From: Pseudomonas asplenii
GTDB lineage: Bacteria; Pseudomonadota; Gammaproteobacteria; Pseudomonadales; Pseudomonadaceae
Length of the DNA stretch: 64,000 nucleotides
Direction of reading: 5' to 3'
Assembly (NCBI RefSeq): GCF_001293465.1
Contig: NZ_JSYZ01000004.1
Span: forward strand, 287,139-351,138
The position numbers were made by a program, and so were the translations under genes. Positions 1-10,500 of the stretch are shown here, piece by piece. How positions within the stretch are numbered: position 1 is the first letter of the stretch; the number at the start of each line of letters is the position of its first letter. The notes beneath the pieces are model-generated. The model was not told the DNA's origin and did no database searches. It saw only the letters and a list, made by a program, of their open reading frames with translations.

Positions 1-321
1 GGTTTTTAACGCCGCATAACCAAGTTTCAAGCGATTTCGTACATAGCCTAGGTGATCGCCATTGCAGCGATGGCTAGGCCGCCGGCCCCTTCGCGGGCAA
101 GCCCGCTCCTACGCGGCAACCGACCTGTAGGAGCGGGCCTGCCCGAGGACTCGAACCACAGGCCCGGAACCCAGCGGGCGTTATTTCGAAACGACCTGAA
201 GAACTGTCAACTCTGACAGTAGCCACCCACGCCCTGGCAGCCCAACATGGAAGCGGATCAAGAACCTCAAGCAAAGCCGTATTGAGCCTGTGCCCCCCAT
301 GGTCCCCCGAGGACTGTTGCC
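1..321. other. Leading non-coding stretch with a REP palindrome
   Basis: No convincing gene is seen here; a 66-codon open frame on the minus strand has no domain and runs through the REP element. The stretch holds the REP palindrome at 101-138 and the ribosome-binding site of the first toxin gene (GAGGA at 309-313). It lacks the CTACC-N-TAnnnT motif that precedes the later toxin genes. Confidence 0.7.
101..138. repeat. REP-type palindrome
   Basis: GCCCGCTCCTAC at 101-112 is matched by its exact complement GTAGGAGCGGGC at 127-138, a 12-bp stem with a 14-base loop. The motif is the common Pseudomonas 'gtaggagcgggc' REP family. It lies 180 bases before the toxin island and may mark the end of the upstream transcript. 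Confidence 0.85.
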
Positions 322-2190
322 ATGAAGCCCACTACCTGCCTGCTACTGATGCTCTCGCTCATGCCCTGTGCCCACGCGATCGACCTGACTCCCGGCCAGA
401 CCAACGGCCGCGGCCGGATTCCCGGCGCCTATGGCAACACGCCCGGCGGCGACCCCGCCTACAACTTCCCCATGACCTTCCGTACCGGCGACGGCGACTG
501 GGCGAGCGACCTGTCCCTGCCCGACCTGGCGCCCGCCGCAGCCCAGCTTACGGTCAGCACCGGCGCCAGCTACCCCAGCGTGCTGTCCCTGAGAAACACC
601 GACATCGGCGTCCAGTCCATCTCCATGAACCGCGGCGATAGCCTGGCATTCCTCTACGACAGCGCCAGCCAACGCTGGAAGGTCCAGACCCATGAATACA
701 CCCCCAACACCGTCGGCGCGGTCATACCCGACTTCACCTCGCCACGGGTCATTCGCTACAGCCTGGGCGATGGTGACTGGACCGACAACGTCACCCTGCC
801 CGGCAATGCCGGCGACGGCAACATCGTCCTGGTCCGGTCCGATGCCACCTACTCGACCACTATTTCGCCACCGCCCGGTACCGGCGACCCCGTGGTCATG
901 AACCGGGGCGAAAGCTACGCCTTCGTCTACCAGTACGCCAGCAATCGCTGGAACGGCACCCGCATACGCTATCTGTCCAACCCCATCGCCCAGCGCCTCA
1001 ACGACAACTACAACGAGGTCAAGAACGATTGCCTGGAATACGGCAGCCGTGCGCGCCGGGGCCACTACTACTGCAGCGGGAACATCATCCGCGCCACCAC
1101 CGATGGCAACTACAACCCCTGGGAGCGCCCCAGTACCGGATCGACCTCGTACTCATGGATCCGCAAGGACATCGGCACCGACCATCTCTACCGCCCCGTC
1201 GGCTTCATCCTGCGCTCGCCGCTGTATGCAGCCATCCGGGGGCTGCCGGGCATTTCCGTGGGCTGGACCTGCCTCTACCCTTTCGACGGCTGGACCAACA
1301 GCGGCAAGGACTGTGATGGCATTACCGCGCAAGTCGCCGCGGCGGCCGGCTGGCCCTTCAACCCCTCACCGGCCCCACGCCCGCCAACCGGCAACAGCGG
1401 CTACGCGTTCGGCTCCTGCGACAAGCTGGGCATCACCACCCGGGAGCAATGGCTGCAGTTCTTCGCCGTCGGCCAGAACGCCCTGTGGAACCAGTGTTCC
1501 TGGAACGTCGACAGCCAGACCAGCTGGAATGCCATGCTGGCGATCCACCAATCCGACATCACCCCCTATTCCCAGATCGATCCGCAAAGCGGCATCGACG
1601 CCAGCTGGTACAAACCCGGCCACAACGAGCTGCGCCTGAACAATGCGGCCAGCAACACGACGCTGAACGCACAGGCCATCGAGGCGATCTATTTCGATGT
1701 CAACGCCCAACCCGGCTCACTCGATTCGGCCAGGAACTTCCAGCGCAAGCTGGGCCAGGCCGGCTACCCATCGGTGCCGATCGTCCAGCTGAATTTCCGC
1801 GCCGCGCCCAGCGAGCGTTTCAACTTTGCGGCCAGCGATCAGGCAGAAACCTACAATCGCGCCCAGTGCACCCAGTACATCGACTCGGCCACCTGGATCC
1901 AGCGCTACGACCCCGGCACCGGGAAAAATGAATGGACCCTGTCGGTGCTGCCCACCGAGTGCGGCAGAAACATCCAGTCGGACCAGAGCGACAAGGCCTA
2001 TGCCGAACTGCTCCAGACCTACGGCAACGATCCGGCCTGGAAAAACAATGATGGCGGTGGCATGCGGCGCCAACTGATCTGTCACCTGGCGATCGCCCGC
2101 CAGAAGGCCCCGTGGAATCTGGAACCTTTCCGCCCTGACGTATCCCAGCAGGCGGCCATCGACGCGGGGTGCAATCCCGTCTCCCGGTAG
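322..2190 (+). CDS. Secreted halovibrin-like protein with C-terminal DUF2599 domain
   Basis: The 622-residue product begins with a clear Sec signal peptide (hydrophobic core LLLMLSLM, likely cleavage after AHA near residue 19), so it should be exported. Residues 20-215 form a repeated beta-rich unit in which DGDW and LNRGDS/MNRGES-type motifs recur. The middle, about residues 225-500, resembles the halovibrin HvnA family first described in Vibrio fischeri. The C-terminal 110 residues (TWIQRYD, LSVLPTECGRN, CH near the end, PWNLEPFRP) match DUF2599. Cysteines are numerous, as expected for a folded exported protein. The start is supported by GAGGA 9 bases upstream. The type II secretion operon at 58-64 kb could export it; this is inference. 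The ADP-ribosylating activity once proposed for halovibrin cannot be judged from this sequence. Confidence 0.72.
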   Translation: MKPTTCLLLMLSLMPCAHAIDLTPGQTNGRGRIPGAYGNTPGGDPAYNFPMTFRTGDGDWASDLSLPDLAPAAAQLTVSTGASYPSVLSLRNTDIGVQSISMNRGDSLAFLYDSASQRWKVQTHEYTPNTVGAVIPDFTSPRVIRYSLGDGDWTDNVTLPGNAGDGNIVLVRSDATYSTTISPPPGTGDPVVMNRGESYAFVYQYASNRWNGTRIRYLSNPIAQRLNDNYNEVKNDCLEYGSRARRGHYYCSGNIIRATTDGNYNPWERPSTGSTSYSWIRKDIGTDHLYRPVGFILRSPLYAAIRGLPGISVGWTCLYPFDGWTNSGKDCDGITAQVAAAAGWPFNPSPAPRPPTGNSGYAFGSCDKLGITTREQWLQFFAVGQNALWNQCSWNVDSQTSWNAMLAIHQSDITPYSQIDPQSGIDASWYKPGHNELRLNNAASNTTLNAQAIEAIYFDVNAQPGSLDSARNFQRKLGQAGYPSVPIVQLNFRAAPSERFNFAASDQAETYNRAQCTQYIDSATWIQRYDPGTGKNEWTLSVLPTECGRNIQSDQSDKAYAELLQTYGNDPAWKNNDGGGMRRQLICHLAIARQKAPWNLEPFRPDVSQQAAIDAGCNPVSR

Positions 2191-2211
2191 CGCCGGGCAC
2201 ACCCTACCTAT

Positions 2212-2268
2212 CTACCTCACGCCGGGCAGGCACGGCGCCTAGCGTAGCCGATTCGAATCACGTATCGG
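2212..2268 (+). promoter_or_regulatory. Shared toxin upstream element A (CTACC, TAGCGT, inverted repeat)
   Basis: CTACC (2212-2216) lies 23 bases before TAGCGT (2240-2245, possible -10). A near-perfect inverted repeat follows: CCGATTCG (2248-2255), loop AATCA, CGTATCGG (2261-2268, one mismatch). It ends 10 bases before the start codon at 2279. No Shine-Dalgarno sequence is visible. The same layout recurs at 7517, 16432 and 30679, and in variant form at 21733. Confidence 0.6.
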
Positions 2269-2278
2269 ACCCACGCTC

Positions 2279-5200
2279 ATGTCCAACGCCCCCACCAACC
2301 TGCCCGTTGCCCCCACCCGGCCGGAGGTCCTGTTGGCCGCCGCCAGCCAAAAATACGACTACTCCATCAGCAGCGCCGGCCACCTGCTGAACCTGATGGT
2401 CCCGACGGAGATACGCGAGGCCCTGAACAACGCGCGAACGGTCGACGAGGCCCGCGCCACGCTGTCCCGGCTGTGCCGTCAGCCGACCTTGCTGCAGGCC
2501 CTGAAAGACATCAGCGGCACGCCCCTCCCCTCCGGCGGGGCCGCCTGGGCCGCCCTGGCCAGCCTGGTGCGCGCCACCGGCATCAGCGCCGATTGGGCCA
2601 GGGATAACGGCCAGGCGTCGATCGCCGCCTTCATTGCGCCCGGGCTCGGCGAACAGCGGATCGACTTCCTGCAGGCCGTATTCATCCGCGTCCTGCTGAC
2701 CCGGAACTACGCCGCCCCGGAGGCCCCCGCCAGCGGCGTGGGCACGCCGCCGCCCCCCCTGGAAAGCCCTGCACGGCTGGCGGACAGTGCCCAGCCAGGC
2801 GCCAACCTGGCGCTGCTCAGCGCGCTGCTGCCGACGACCACGCCCCCACGACCACTGGCCTCGGCCCTGCTGGCGTACCTGGGGGTCTACGACCTGTCGA
2901 CCCGTATCCCCACGCACTGGAGTACCGTCGAGGACTATCAGTTTCTGCGTGCCCTGCCGCACTTCCAGACGCTGGCCGCAAGGATGGGCGACGGCACGAC
3001 CGACACGCCGGCTTCGCCAGGGCAACAGGCCCACCTGCTGATCCAGGCGCTGCTGGCCACGGTGGAAACCGACGTCAGCGACCTGTGGCCACTCGGTACC
3101 GAATTGGGCACTGCGGACGCCGTCGCCGGCCAGGGCTGGCACGTACTACGCGACAGCGCCCTGCGCGACATCGGCCAGCAGTTGCTGGCCCGGCACAGTG
3201 TCGATGACCCGGAACAGGCGAAGTTCCTCGCCCGCCTGCTGCTGCAGCGCGAGCGCCCCGAATGGTTTCTCGAGGACGTCGAGACCATCCACAACGACTA
3301 CGCCCGGGACGTGGCCTCCATCACCTGGCGCTACGTCACCCGCCTGTGCGAAGCGCTGGCGCCGCGCTCGACCCTGGGCAAGCCCCTCGGCGAAGTGGTG
3401 CGCCTGGCCGGCGCGCTGGAAAAGCTCGCCGGCGTCTGCGCGCTGGACCCGGGCACCGGCCAGGCAAGGCCCGCCGATGCCAATGAACTCGGCACCCTCA
3501 GCGGATTGCTGCTGGCCGAGTCCACCCAGGCCTGGGGCAGCGTCTGGCAGGCCAGAAACGCCGCGCAGTTGCTCGACACCCTGAACCGGGTCGAACAGAA
3601 CCATCGGGGCCTGCTCGAGCACCTCGGCGCGGAAAAACCGCCGGACCTGACGAAACTGGCCAGGCAGGCCCTGCGCGCGCGCAAGGCCGACCCGGACGAA
3701 CGGGTCCAGGTCACCGAACACGCGGACACCTATTTCAACTTCTCCCCCTCCCCCAATCAGGTGCTGCGCAGACCCGACCCGACCTGGACGGTGTCGGCCG
3801 TGCAGCGCTTGCTGATGAAGGATGCCGGGATTTTCGAGGAGGAGCGCGCCACGGTGGTCGGCCAGTACCAACAGCAGATCGCCCGGTACGCCAACGCGCG
3901 CCTGCCCCTGGTGGAAATACGCATCTCGCAGATCCTGCAGCAACTGGCGCCGCAAACCCTCAAGCGCCTCGACAGCGGGCGCTGGCGCGTGCACCAGTTG
4001 TCTTCGCGCAACGCCCAGCTCTATCAGGAAGGGATTTTTGCCGTGGTGGAAATGGCCCCCGAGGGCAAGCGACCGGCCCTCTACCTGGCGGCCCGAAAGG
4101 ACCCGTCCGGAGTGTTCTTCCTGCGCCCGGAAAATGTCCAGGACATGCGGAAGAAGGAACAGGGCGGCCCCCTCGACACGCTACTCAAATACAACCTGGT
4201 CGTGCACCTGGGCGGCAAGATCATCAAGGTCATCAGCGAAGCGGCCCAGGATGTGCCCGTCGAGGGGATAGGCCTGGAGCCCGGCGCCTGGCAGGACGGT
4301 AAACCGGCGGCGGACCGATCCAGCCTGCACCCGCTCGACCCCGGCAGCGCGGCCTGGCAACTGGCACGCCAGTTGGCCAAGCCCCTGTGGCTCGACCCCA
4401 TGGTCTGGGAAGCCGCCCACGAGGTCGACCGCAAAGGCCGTGCCCCCTGGCAGAGCGGCGCCAGCTTCAGCCTGTGGTCGCTGATCCCGCTCTACGACTA
4501 CTTCAAGAAACCCGTTGCCGAGCGCGGCGAGGAGGATCATCGCTCGGCCCTGTTCGACGTCGGCACCCTGTTCGCGCCCGGCGCCGGTCATGCCAGCCGG
4601 GCCATGTCGCTGCTGGCCCAGGCGGCCTTGAGCGCCGCGCGGGCCGGCCTGCTGCGAACCCTCGGCCAGGGGCTCACGCTCAAGACCGTGATCGGCGGCC
4701 TGCAAGGGGTAATTAACGCCACCGCGTCGCCGCTGTTTCGCCAGGGCCTGCGGGCGGGTGGCCTGCAGTTGACCCAGGCCGCCGGGGAAACGCTGCTGAA
4801 TATTTCGCCGGTCCCCCTGCCCAACACGCGCTGGTTCGGCAAGCGCAGCCAGCAGCTCTGGCAATGGCTGCCGGGCCCGCAACTGAGGGAAAAGGCCACG
4901 CGGCTGATCGATGAGGTGCTGACCAACCGCCTGCGGCCGGCGAACCTTGGCAACCTCAGTGCCTACGTCGTCGAGGATGGCGAAGCCCTGCTCCGTCAGG
5001 CCCGCCCGCACCGCTTCAATGGCAGCGCCAGCCTCTACCACGCCAGGGACAGCCGCAACGCCGACCGCTGGCTGATCCGCTACACGGATGACACGCGCCG
5101 CGAAAAGGTCTACGAGATCAAGGGCAGCTTCAAGCCGCAAAACCACTACGTGGAGATCATCGACCCCATCAGCCGAAAAACCGTGCTGACGGTGGGCAAC

Positions 5201-7075
5201 CAGGCGGGAACCTGGCAGCGGCTCGCGGCCAAGGGTGGCGTGCTGCCCAGCAATGGGCGCAAGATCACCTACCCGATCATCCAGCAGTGGCAGGACCTGG
5301 TCAAAACCGACAGCAGCAAGGCCACGCTGAAATTCCAGGCGCAGTTTGCCAAGTCCCACGGGCTGAAGGACAGAAGCCTGTGGGAGTACGTCTCGGTCAA
5401 TGGCGAACTGGCCGATGAGGGGAAATTCCTCCAGGCCGAGGCCGCGGGCCGCACCTTCAGCCCGCCCACCGTACAGCAACTGCGGGAATGGCGGGACATG
5501 CCCGCCGCCGTCCGCCGCAAGACCTCGCAATTCCAGTTCGCCATGGACCACGGCATCCAGTTGCGCGCCCTGGCCCGCCAGGCCAGGAAAACCGGTGAAC
5601 TGAACTGGCAGGGGCAATATGCCGTCGACCTGGATGAAGGCCGAATCTTCCACGCGCCCACTGCGGATGACCTCAACGCCTGGCGCAACCTGACCCCGGG
5701 CCATGCCATCCCCTGGTACGAGTTCGCCCGCGAGCACAGCATCAACCCGAAGACCTTTTCCCGCCTGATCAACCGCGGCCACAAAGCGGACGGTGCCCTG
5801 AGTGTGATGGGCGAACATTCGATCAAGCAGAAGACCGGGCAGACCTTGCGCGACGTCACCGCCGCGGATATCCAGGCCTGGCGCGACCTGTCACCGGCCG
5901 AACGCAAGCAAACCAGCCGGGAACGGTTCGCGGTGGCTCGTCACATCAACCCGAACATCCTCGGCAGGCACATCACCACACAGGGCGAACTCAAGCCACT
6001 CGGCGAGTTCCGGGTCAACCAGGCCGCCGGTATCGAATACCACGAGCCCACCGTGCAGGAGATCATCGAGTGGCGGGACCTGCCCAGGGCCGAACGCGAA
6101 AAGACCTCCCGCGACCGCTTCGCCCTCGACCGGCGCATCGACGTGCCGGGCTTCCAGATCCATGTGAAGGCCAACGGCGAGTTGACGGCGGTCGGCGAGG
6201 TCAAGATCCGGCCCGGCGATGAAACATTCCGGCCGCTCACCGCCCAGGACCTGGTCGACTGGCGCGACCTGTCGGCAGCGGAACGCAAGCAGACCAACCG
6301 GAAAAAGTTCGCCATCGCCCGCGAACTCAACCCCCGGGTATTCGCCGATGAGGCCCAGGCCTCCGGTGAACTCAAGCCTCCAGGGCAGTTTCGCGTCGAC
6401 AAGGCCAATGGCGTGGAATTCCATGAGATGACCGCCGAAGAACTGGTCGCCTGGCGAGACCTGTCCAGGGCCGAACGCAAGCTGATGCCCTGGCACCGGT
6501 TCGCCCTGGAGCGTCAGATCGATCTGAAGAGCTTCCACCAGTTCAGCTACACCAACGGCAAACTCAAGGACATCGGGCTGTTCAAGGTCAACGCCGCCGC
6601 CCGGCAGCGCGCCGCCGCGCCAGACGGCCAGCCAGCGCTACCGCCCGCCCAGGCGGCATCAGCCGAGGGACCGCCGGCCAAACGTGGCCGGTACGCGCCG
6701 AAGGCGGCGATGTCGCCGGCCGAGGCGAAAAAATACGTGGCCCACCGTGTGCTGGAGTTGCAATCGCAACTGCCGTCCTACACAAAGGACAAGACCACCA
6801 TGGCCGTGGCGCTGCTGGACGACCCCGACGGTCGACAGATCACCGCCATCGCCTCCAGCAATCCCAGGGGCTACCTGCCCAAGGGGGTCACCGTGAAAAA
6901 ACACGAGCACTTCGTCCGTGGCAATCTGCACGCCGAAGCCGACATCCTCGAATGGGCCGCCCAGCACCAGTACCAGGTGGCGGTGATCGGCGCCGGCCGG
7001 CCCATCTGCCGCCCCTGTGCCGAATTGATCGAAGCGGCCCAGGCCGTTCCCGCCACATCGCTGAAGAAGGTATGA
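2279..7075 (+). CDS. Giant polymorphic toxin with 64-residue repeat array and C-terminal deaminase domain
   Basis: The 1598-residue product has no signal peptide. Residues 1 to about 1000 are a helical, dermonecrotic-toxin-like body with hydrophobic stretches around 745-860. Residues about 1020-1440 hold six to seven tandem units of roughly 64 residues, each starting WRDL..AERK.TSR and ending G.F.V..A.G. A Pro/Ala-rich linker containing KRGR follows. The last 110 residues carry the zinc-deaminase signature: H1551-A-E1553 and C1577-R-P-C1580. This is the arrangement of polymorphic-toxin nucleic acid deaminases and looks closest to the Pput_2613 type (family assignment from memory). The expected action is C or A deamination of nucleic acid or nucleotide in a target cell. 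An immunity-like gene starts 2 bases after the stop. The export route is unknown. Confidence 0.78.
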   Translation: MSNAPTNLPVAPTRPEVLLAAASQKYDYSISSAGHLLNLMVPTEIREALNNARTVDEARATLSRLCRQPTLLQALKDISGTPLPSGGAAWAALASLVRATGISADWARDNGQASIAAFIAPGLGEQRIDFLQAVFIRVLLTRNYAAPEAPASGVGTPPPPLESPARLADSAQPGANLALLSALLPTTTPPRPLASALLAYLGVYDLSTRIPTHWSTVEDYQFLRALPHFQTLAARMGDGTTDTPASPGQQAHLLIQALLATVETDVSDLWPLGTELGTADAVAGQGWHVLRDSALRDIGQQLLARHSVDDPEQAKFLARLLLQRERPEWFLEDVETIHNDYARDVASITWRYVTRLCEALAPRSTLGKPLGEVVRLAGALEKLAGVCALDPGTGQARPADANELGTLSGLLLAESTQAWGSVWQARNAAQLLDTLNRVEQNHRGLLEHLGAEKPPDLTKLARQALRARKADPDERVQVTEHADTYFNFSPSPNQVLRRPDPTWTVSAVQRLLMKDAGIFEEERATVVGQYQQQIARYANARLPLVEIRISQILQQLAPQTLKRLDSGRWRVHQLSSRNAQLYQEGIFAVVEMAPEGKRPALYLAARKDPSGVFFLRPENVQDMRKKEQGGPLDTLLKYNLVVHLGGKIIKVISEAAQDVPVEGIGLEPGAWQDGKPAADRSSLHPLDPGSAAWQLARQLAKPLWLDPMVWEAAHEVDRKGRAPWQSGASFSLWSLIPLYDYFKKPVAERGEEDHRSALFDVGTLFAPGAGHASRAMSLLAQAALSAARAGLLRTLGQGLTLKTVIGGLQGVINATASPLFRQGLRAGGLQLTQAAGETLLNISPVPLPNTRWFGKRSQQLWQWLPGPQLREKATRLIDEVLTNRLRPANLGNLSAYVVEDGEALLRQARPHRFNGSASLYHARDSRNADRWLIRYTDDTRREKVYEIKGSFKPQNHYVEIIDPISRKTVLTVGNQAGTWQRLAAKGGVLPSNGRKITYPIIQQWQDLVKTDSSKATLKFQAQFAKSHGLKDRSLWEYVSVNGELADEGKFLQAEAAGRTFSPPTVQQLREWRDMPAAVRRKTSQFQFAMDHGIQLRALARQARKTGELNWQGQYAVDLDEGRIFHAPTADDLNAWRNLTPGHAIPWYEFAREHSINPKTFSRLINRGHKADGALSVMGEHSIKQKTGQTLRDVTAADIQAWRDLSPAERKQTSRERFAVARHINPNILGRHITTQGELKPLGEFRVNQAAGIEYHEPTVQEIIEWRDLPRAEREKTSRDRFALDRRIDVPGFQIHVKANGELTAVGEVKIRPGDETFRPLTAQDLVDWRDLSAAERKQTNRKKFAIARELNPRVFADEAQASGELKPPGQFRVDKANGVEFHEMTAEELVAWRDLSRAERKLMPWHRFALERQIDLKSFHQFSYTNGKLKDIGLFKVNAAARQRAAAPDGQPALPPAQAASAEGPPAKRGRYAPKAAMSPAEAKKYVAHRVLELQSQLPSYTKDKTTMAVALLDDPDGRQITAIASSNPRGYLPKGVTVKKHEHFVRGNLHAEADILEWAAQHQYQVAVIGAGRPICRPCAELIEAAQAVPATSLKKV
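5335..6600 (+). repeat. Tandem repeat array of about 64 codons inside the deaminase toxin
   Basis: Units begin at EWRDMPAAVRRKTS, AWRNLTPGHAIPWY, AWRDLSPAERKQTS, EWRDLPRAEREKTS, DWRDLSAAERKQTN and AWRDLSRAERKLMP, with a partial unit before the first. Each unit contains R..FA..R.I....F........GEL..(L/I)G.F.V. The pattern looks like two helices and a turn followed by a short beta hairpin. Units have diverged at the DNA level, so the array is old rather than a recent slippage product. Confidence 0.85.
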
Positions 7076-7077
7076 AC

Positions 7078-7512
7078 ATGAACACTCGACTCGCCACGGT
7101 AGCGCCAGAACTGGTGAACTGGGCCGAAAGCCTGCCGGCAGCCCGCCGCCGAACGCTCGCCTGCGCGGTGGCGCAATGGGCCTGCGCCAGGACCGATGTG
7201 GCCGGGCTGCTGGGCGAAGGCCCGCTGCAACGCCTGCTGCAACCCGGCTACCACGCCACGGCGCAGGACCGCGCCCTGCTCGGCGCCAAGGCCGATGAAC
7301 TGGACGAACAGTACTTTCGCCTCGCCGATGAAGGGGAGATTTCGGAGCAGGCCCTGGGCGGGTTCGAACAGGCCAGGGCGCTGTCCTCGCTGCTCTGCTC
7401 GTTCGATGCAGGCAACCTGCCGAGCCTCTGCGACACCCTGTACGAAGCGCAGGCGGTGACCGATGACCTGCCCGCCTTCGAGCAACTGTGCCGAAGCTAC
7501 GCCATGCCATAG
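7078..7512 (+). CDS. Putative immunity protein for the deaminase toxin
   Basis: A 144-residue, predominantly helical, soluble protein with no signal peptide or membrane segment and no family I recognise. Two in-frame ATGs compete. The first (7072) overlaps the toxin stop as ATGA, but sits only 1 base after the sequence AGAAGG (7065-7070). The second (7078) is 7 bases from it and is the better start; it begins MNTRLATV. Location directly behind a toxin whose C-terminus is a deaminase, with translational coupling, is the standard position of a cognate immunity gene. It is the only such small gene in the island. Function rests on context alone. Confidence 0.65.
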   Translation: MNTRLATVAPELVNWAESLPAARRRTLACAVAQWACARTDVAGLLGEGPLQRLLQPGYHATAQDRALLGAKADELDEQYFRLADEGEISEQALGGFEQARALSSLLCSFDAGNLPSLCDTLYEAQAVTDDLPAFEQLCRSYAMP

Positions 7513-7516
7513 ATAC

Positions 7517-7573
7517 CTACCACATCCGCACGTGGCCCCGCCCCTAGTGTGTCCGATTCGAACCACGAATCGG
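7517..7573 (+). promoter_or_regulatory. Shared toxin upstream element B
   Basis: CTACC (7517-7521) is followed after 23 bases by TAGTGT (7545-7550), then a perfect 8-bp inverted repeat: CCGATTCG (7553-7560), loop AACCA, CGAATCGG (7566-7573). The repeat ends 10 bases before ATG 7584, exactly as in element A. No good Shine-Dalgarno is present. Confidence 0.65.
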
Positions 7574-7583
7574 ACCACAGGCC

Positions 7584-10500
7584 ATGCCCAACTCCCCCCA
7601 AGACCCTCTTCCTGCCACCGCAGCCCCTCGTTCGGCGCGCAACCGCCGCCTGATCATCGACCAATTGCCCACCTGGCTTTCCGGTGCCAGCCTCGAACGG
7701 CGCCAGGCTTTCGCCGCCTGCCTCAAGCGCAGCCAGGCGTCCAAGGCCGCCCTGGCCAAACACCTCGACGGCTTCAAGAGCGTCAGGGAATTTGCCGCCC
7801 CGCTGCTGGCCCGGGCCCTGCTGAAACACTACGGCCCGGGCCTGGACGTGCACCAGGATCGGCTCAAGCACGTCCACATCCTTGCCGCCGCCACCCTCGG
7901 CAGCCCCCGCCAGGAACAGATCGTCAACCAGAGCCTGCTGCAGGCGGCGCTGCAGAATTTCGAAAGCAGCGAAACCGGCCATTTCGGTTTCGACCGCGGC
8001 TCGGCGATCCTGCGCACCAGCAGCCTGCCGCTCAAGCACGCGATCACCCCGCCGGACTTCGCCAGCCTGGCCCGCCAACTCGACCTGGGCGGCCAGTACC
8101 AGAAACACATCGAAGGCTTTCTGCTGTCTGCCGAGCCGGGTCAGCGCGCCGGCTACCGCCAGTTGTTCGAGCGCCAGCAACGCGACGAACTGGCCCTGCA
8201 GACGGAAATCGCCCGGCTGCAGGGCCAGCTGGACGAGGCCGCCTACCAGATGCTGCAGAGCCTGCTCGACCCGGACCGCACGCCCAGCTGGGACCAGCGC
8301 CCGATCAGTTGCAACACCCTGACCCTGCTCGACTTCGCCAACCCCAGCGGCAGCTACGGTGCCCTGCTCAAGGGGGTCCTGCTGATCGAACGCCAGGCGC
8401 CGTCGGGCAGCAGCGAGGCCCCCTGCGTGCTCTACCTCGCCGGTGAGCCGAAAGGGGCCGTGCGCCAATACGCCTCGCGCCAGGCCGTGCATGACGACCT
8501 GCGCGAACGCCTGCGCGACAGCCACTATCAGACCTTCTTCCGGCGCTACGTGCACGTGCGCAGCCAACCGGCGTTCTTCCAGGCGCTGGCCGAATGCCTG
8601 GCCCCCCTGGACCGCCTCACGGGCCAGCGCAAGCCGGCAACGAATGCCGACCTGCAATTGCAACTGGGCTCCCTCGGCGATGACCCGCTGGACGAATTCT
8701 GCGTGTTGCAAACCGTGAAGCGGCTCGACGACGCGCGGGTCACCGCGGTCCCCACCGACGACGAGGACCGGAAAACCCGCAACGCCCGCCTCAAGTCCCT
8801 GCTCAACTGGACCGAGAACCTGCTGTTCCTGGTTCCCGGGCTGGGCGAAGCCATGCTCGCGGTGGCCGGCGGGCAACTGCTGGTGCAGCTCTTCAACGGC
8901 ATCGAGCAGTGGCGGCACCATGAGCAGGAACAGGCCGTGCTCGGTTTTCTCGGCGTGGTGCTGAACCTCGAACTGCTCGGCCTGGCGACCGCGATGCACG
9001 TCGATTTCGACGGCGCGGACTTCATCGAGGGGCTGCACCCGATCAGCCCCGAGCCCGGCAAACAGGCACTCTGGAAAGCCGACCTGGCGCCCTACGAACA
9101 GACCCTGCCCGAGCTCGGCCGGGCGCACCCCGACGCCACCGGCCTCACTCACCACCAGGGCGCCGCCTACCTGAAACTGGAAGGCCGCCACTACCGGGTC
9201 GGCCCCGACAACGGCCGCCATCGCTTCCGCCTGCGCCACCCCAACCGCGCCGAGGCCTACGCGCCGCTGCTGCGGCATAACGGCAAGGGCGCCTGGCAAC
9301 TGGAATTCGAACGGCCCGAGCAATGGCAACAGCCGCAGCTGTTTGCCCGGCTGGACCCACAGGCCGCCAGCCTCGACAGCGAGTCGGCCAACCGCGTCCT
9401 GCAGGCCAGCGGCATCGACGAACGCCTGCTGCGGCGCATGCACATGGACCGCCAGGCACCGCCCGCGCTGCTGCAGGACAGCCTCACCCGCTTCCGGCTC
9501 GACCAGGACCTGAGCCAGTTGATCCGGCGCCTGAGCAGTGGCGCCGCGGCCGACGGCTCGCTGAACGAGCTGCACATGGAACTGCAACTGCTCACCAGCG
9601 AACCGGTCTGGCCGCGCACCAAGGTCCTGCGCCTGCTCAACCGCCAGCGTGCGCAGATCCAGGAATACCCGGCCGGGCAGCCGCCGGAGGTCAGCCGCAT
9701 CGACCTGCAATGGCCGGGCCTCGATGCCAACCGCCTGCTGAGCCACGTGCTGGAAAACCTCACCGAGGGTGAAATCCGCACCCTGCTGGACGAGGAGTTC
9801 GGCGCCGGCCCGTTCAGCCTCCAGACCCGCACCGCCAACCTGCGGCGCAAGCTGGCCTCCCAGGCGAGCGTGCAGCGCCAGGCCCTGTTCACCTCGCACT
9901 ACCGCTACCGGACCCAGTCGGAGCTGCCCGCGGCCGCGGTGATCCAGCGCGACTTTCCCGGGCTGTCGAGCCCCATCGCCGAAGAGCTGGCGAGCAACGC
10001 CCGCCCGCTCGAACTGCAGCAACTGCTCAACGCCCGCCGGGTACCGCTGCGCCTGGCCGAAGAGGCGCGCCACTACCTGCGCAACCAGCGCCTTACGCGT
10101 GCCGTCGAAGGGCTCTACCTCGCGTCCAGGCCCAACCCCGACAGCGACCGCCTGATCCTGCGCCTGTTGCAAAGGCTGCCCGGCTGGCCGCGGCAGGTGC
10201 GGCTGGAGATCCGCGAGCGCACCGTCAATGGCGCCCTGCTGGACAGCATCGGCGACGAGTCGGCGAGCATCCGCAAGATCCTGGTGCGCAACGGCGGCGG
10301 TTACGACACCTACGACGCCCAGGGCCAGGAACTGCACGCCGCCGACGACCTGTATGCCAGCGTCCTGCACGCCCTGCCCGATGCCGAACGCCAGGCCCTG
10401 GGCTTTCCCGGCACCCACGAGGCCGAGGGCCTGCGCCAGCGCCTGCTGCAACAGCCGCTGCCGCCGCGCCGGGAGCTGGAAAAACTGCCCGGCCTGCCGC

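Noticed and set aside
2212..2245. hrp box (type III effector promoter)
   Set aside because: The HrpL consensus GGAACC-N15/16-CCACNNA is not present in any of the five upstream elements, and no type III genes occur in the window.
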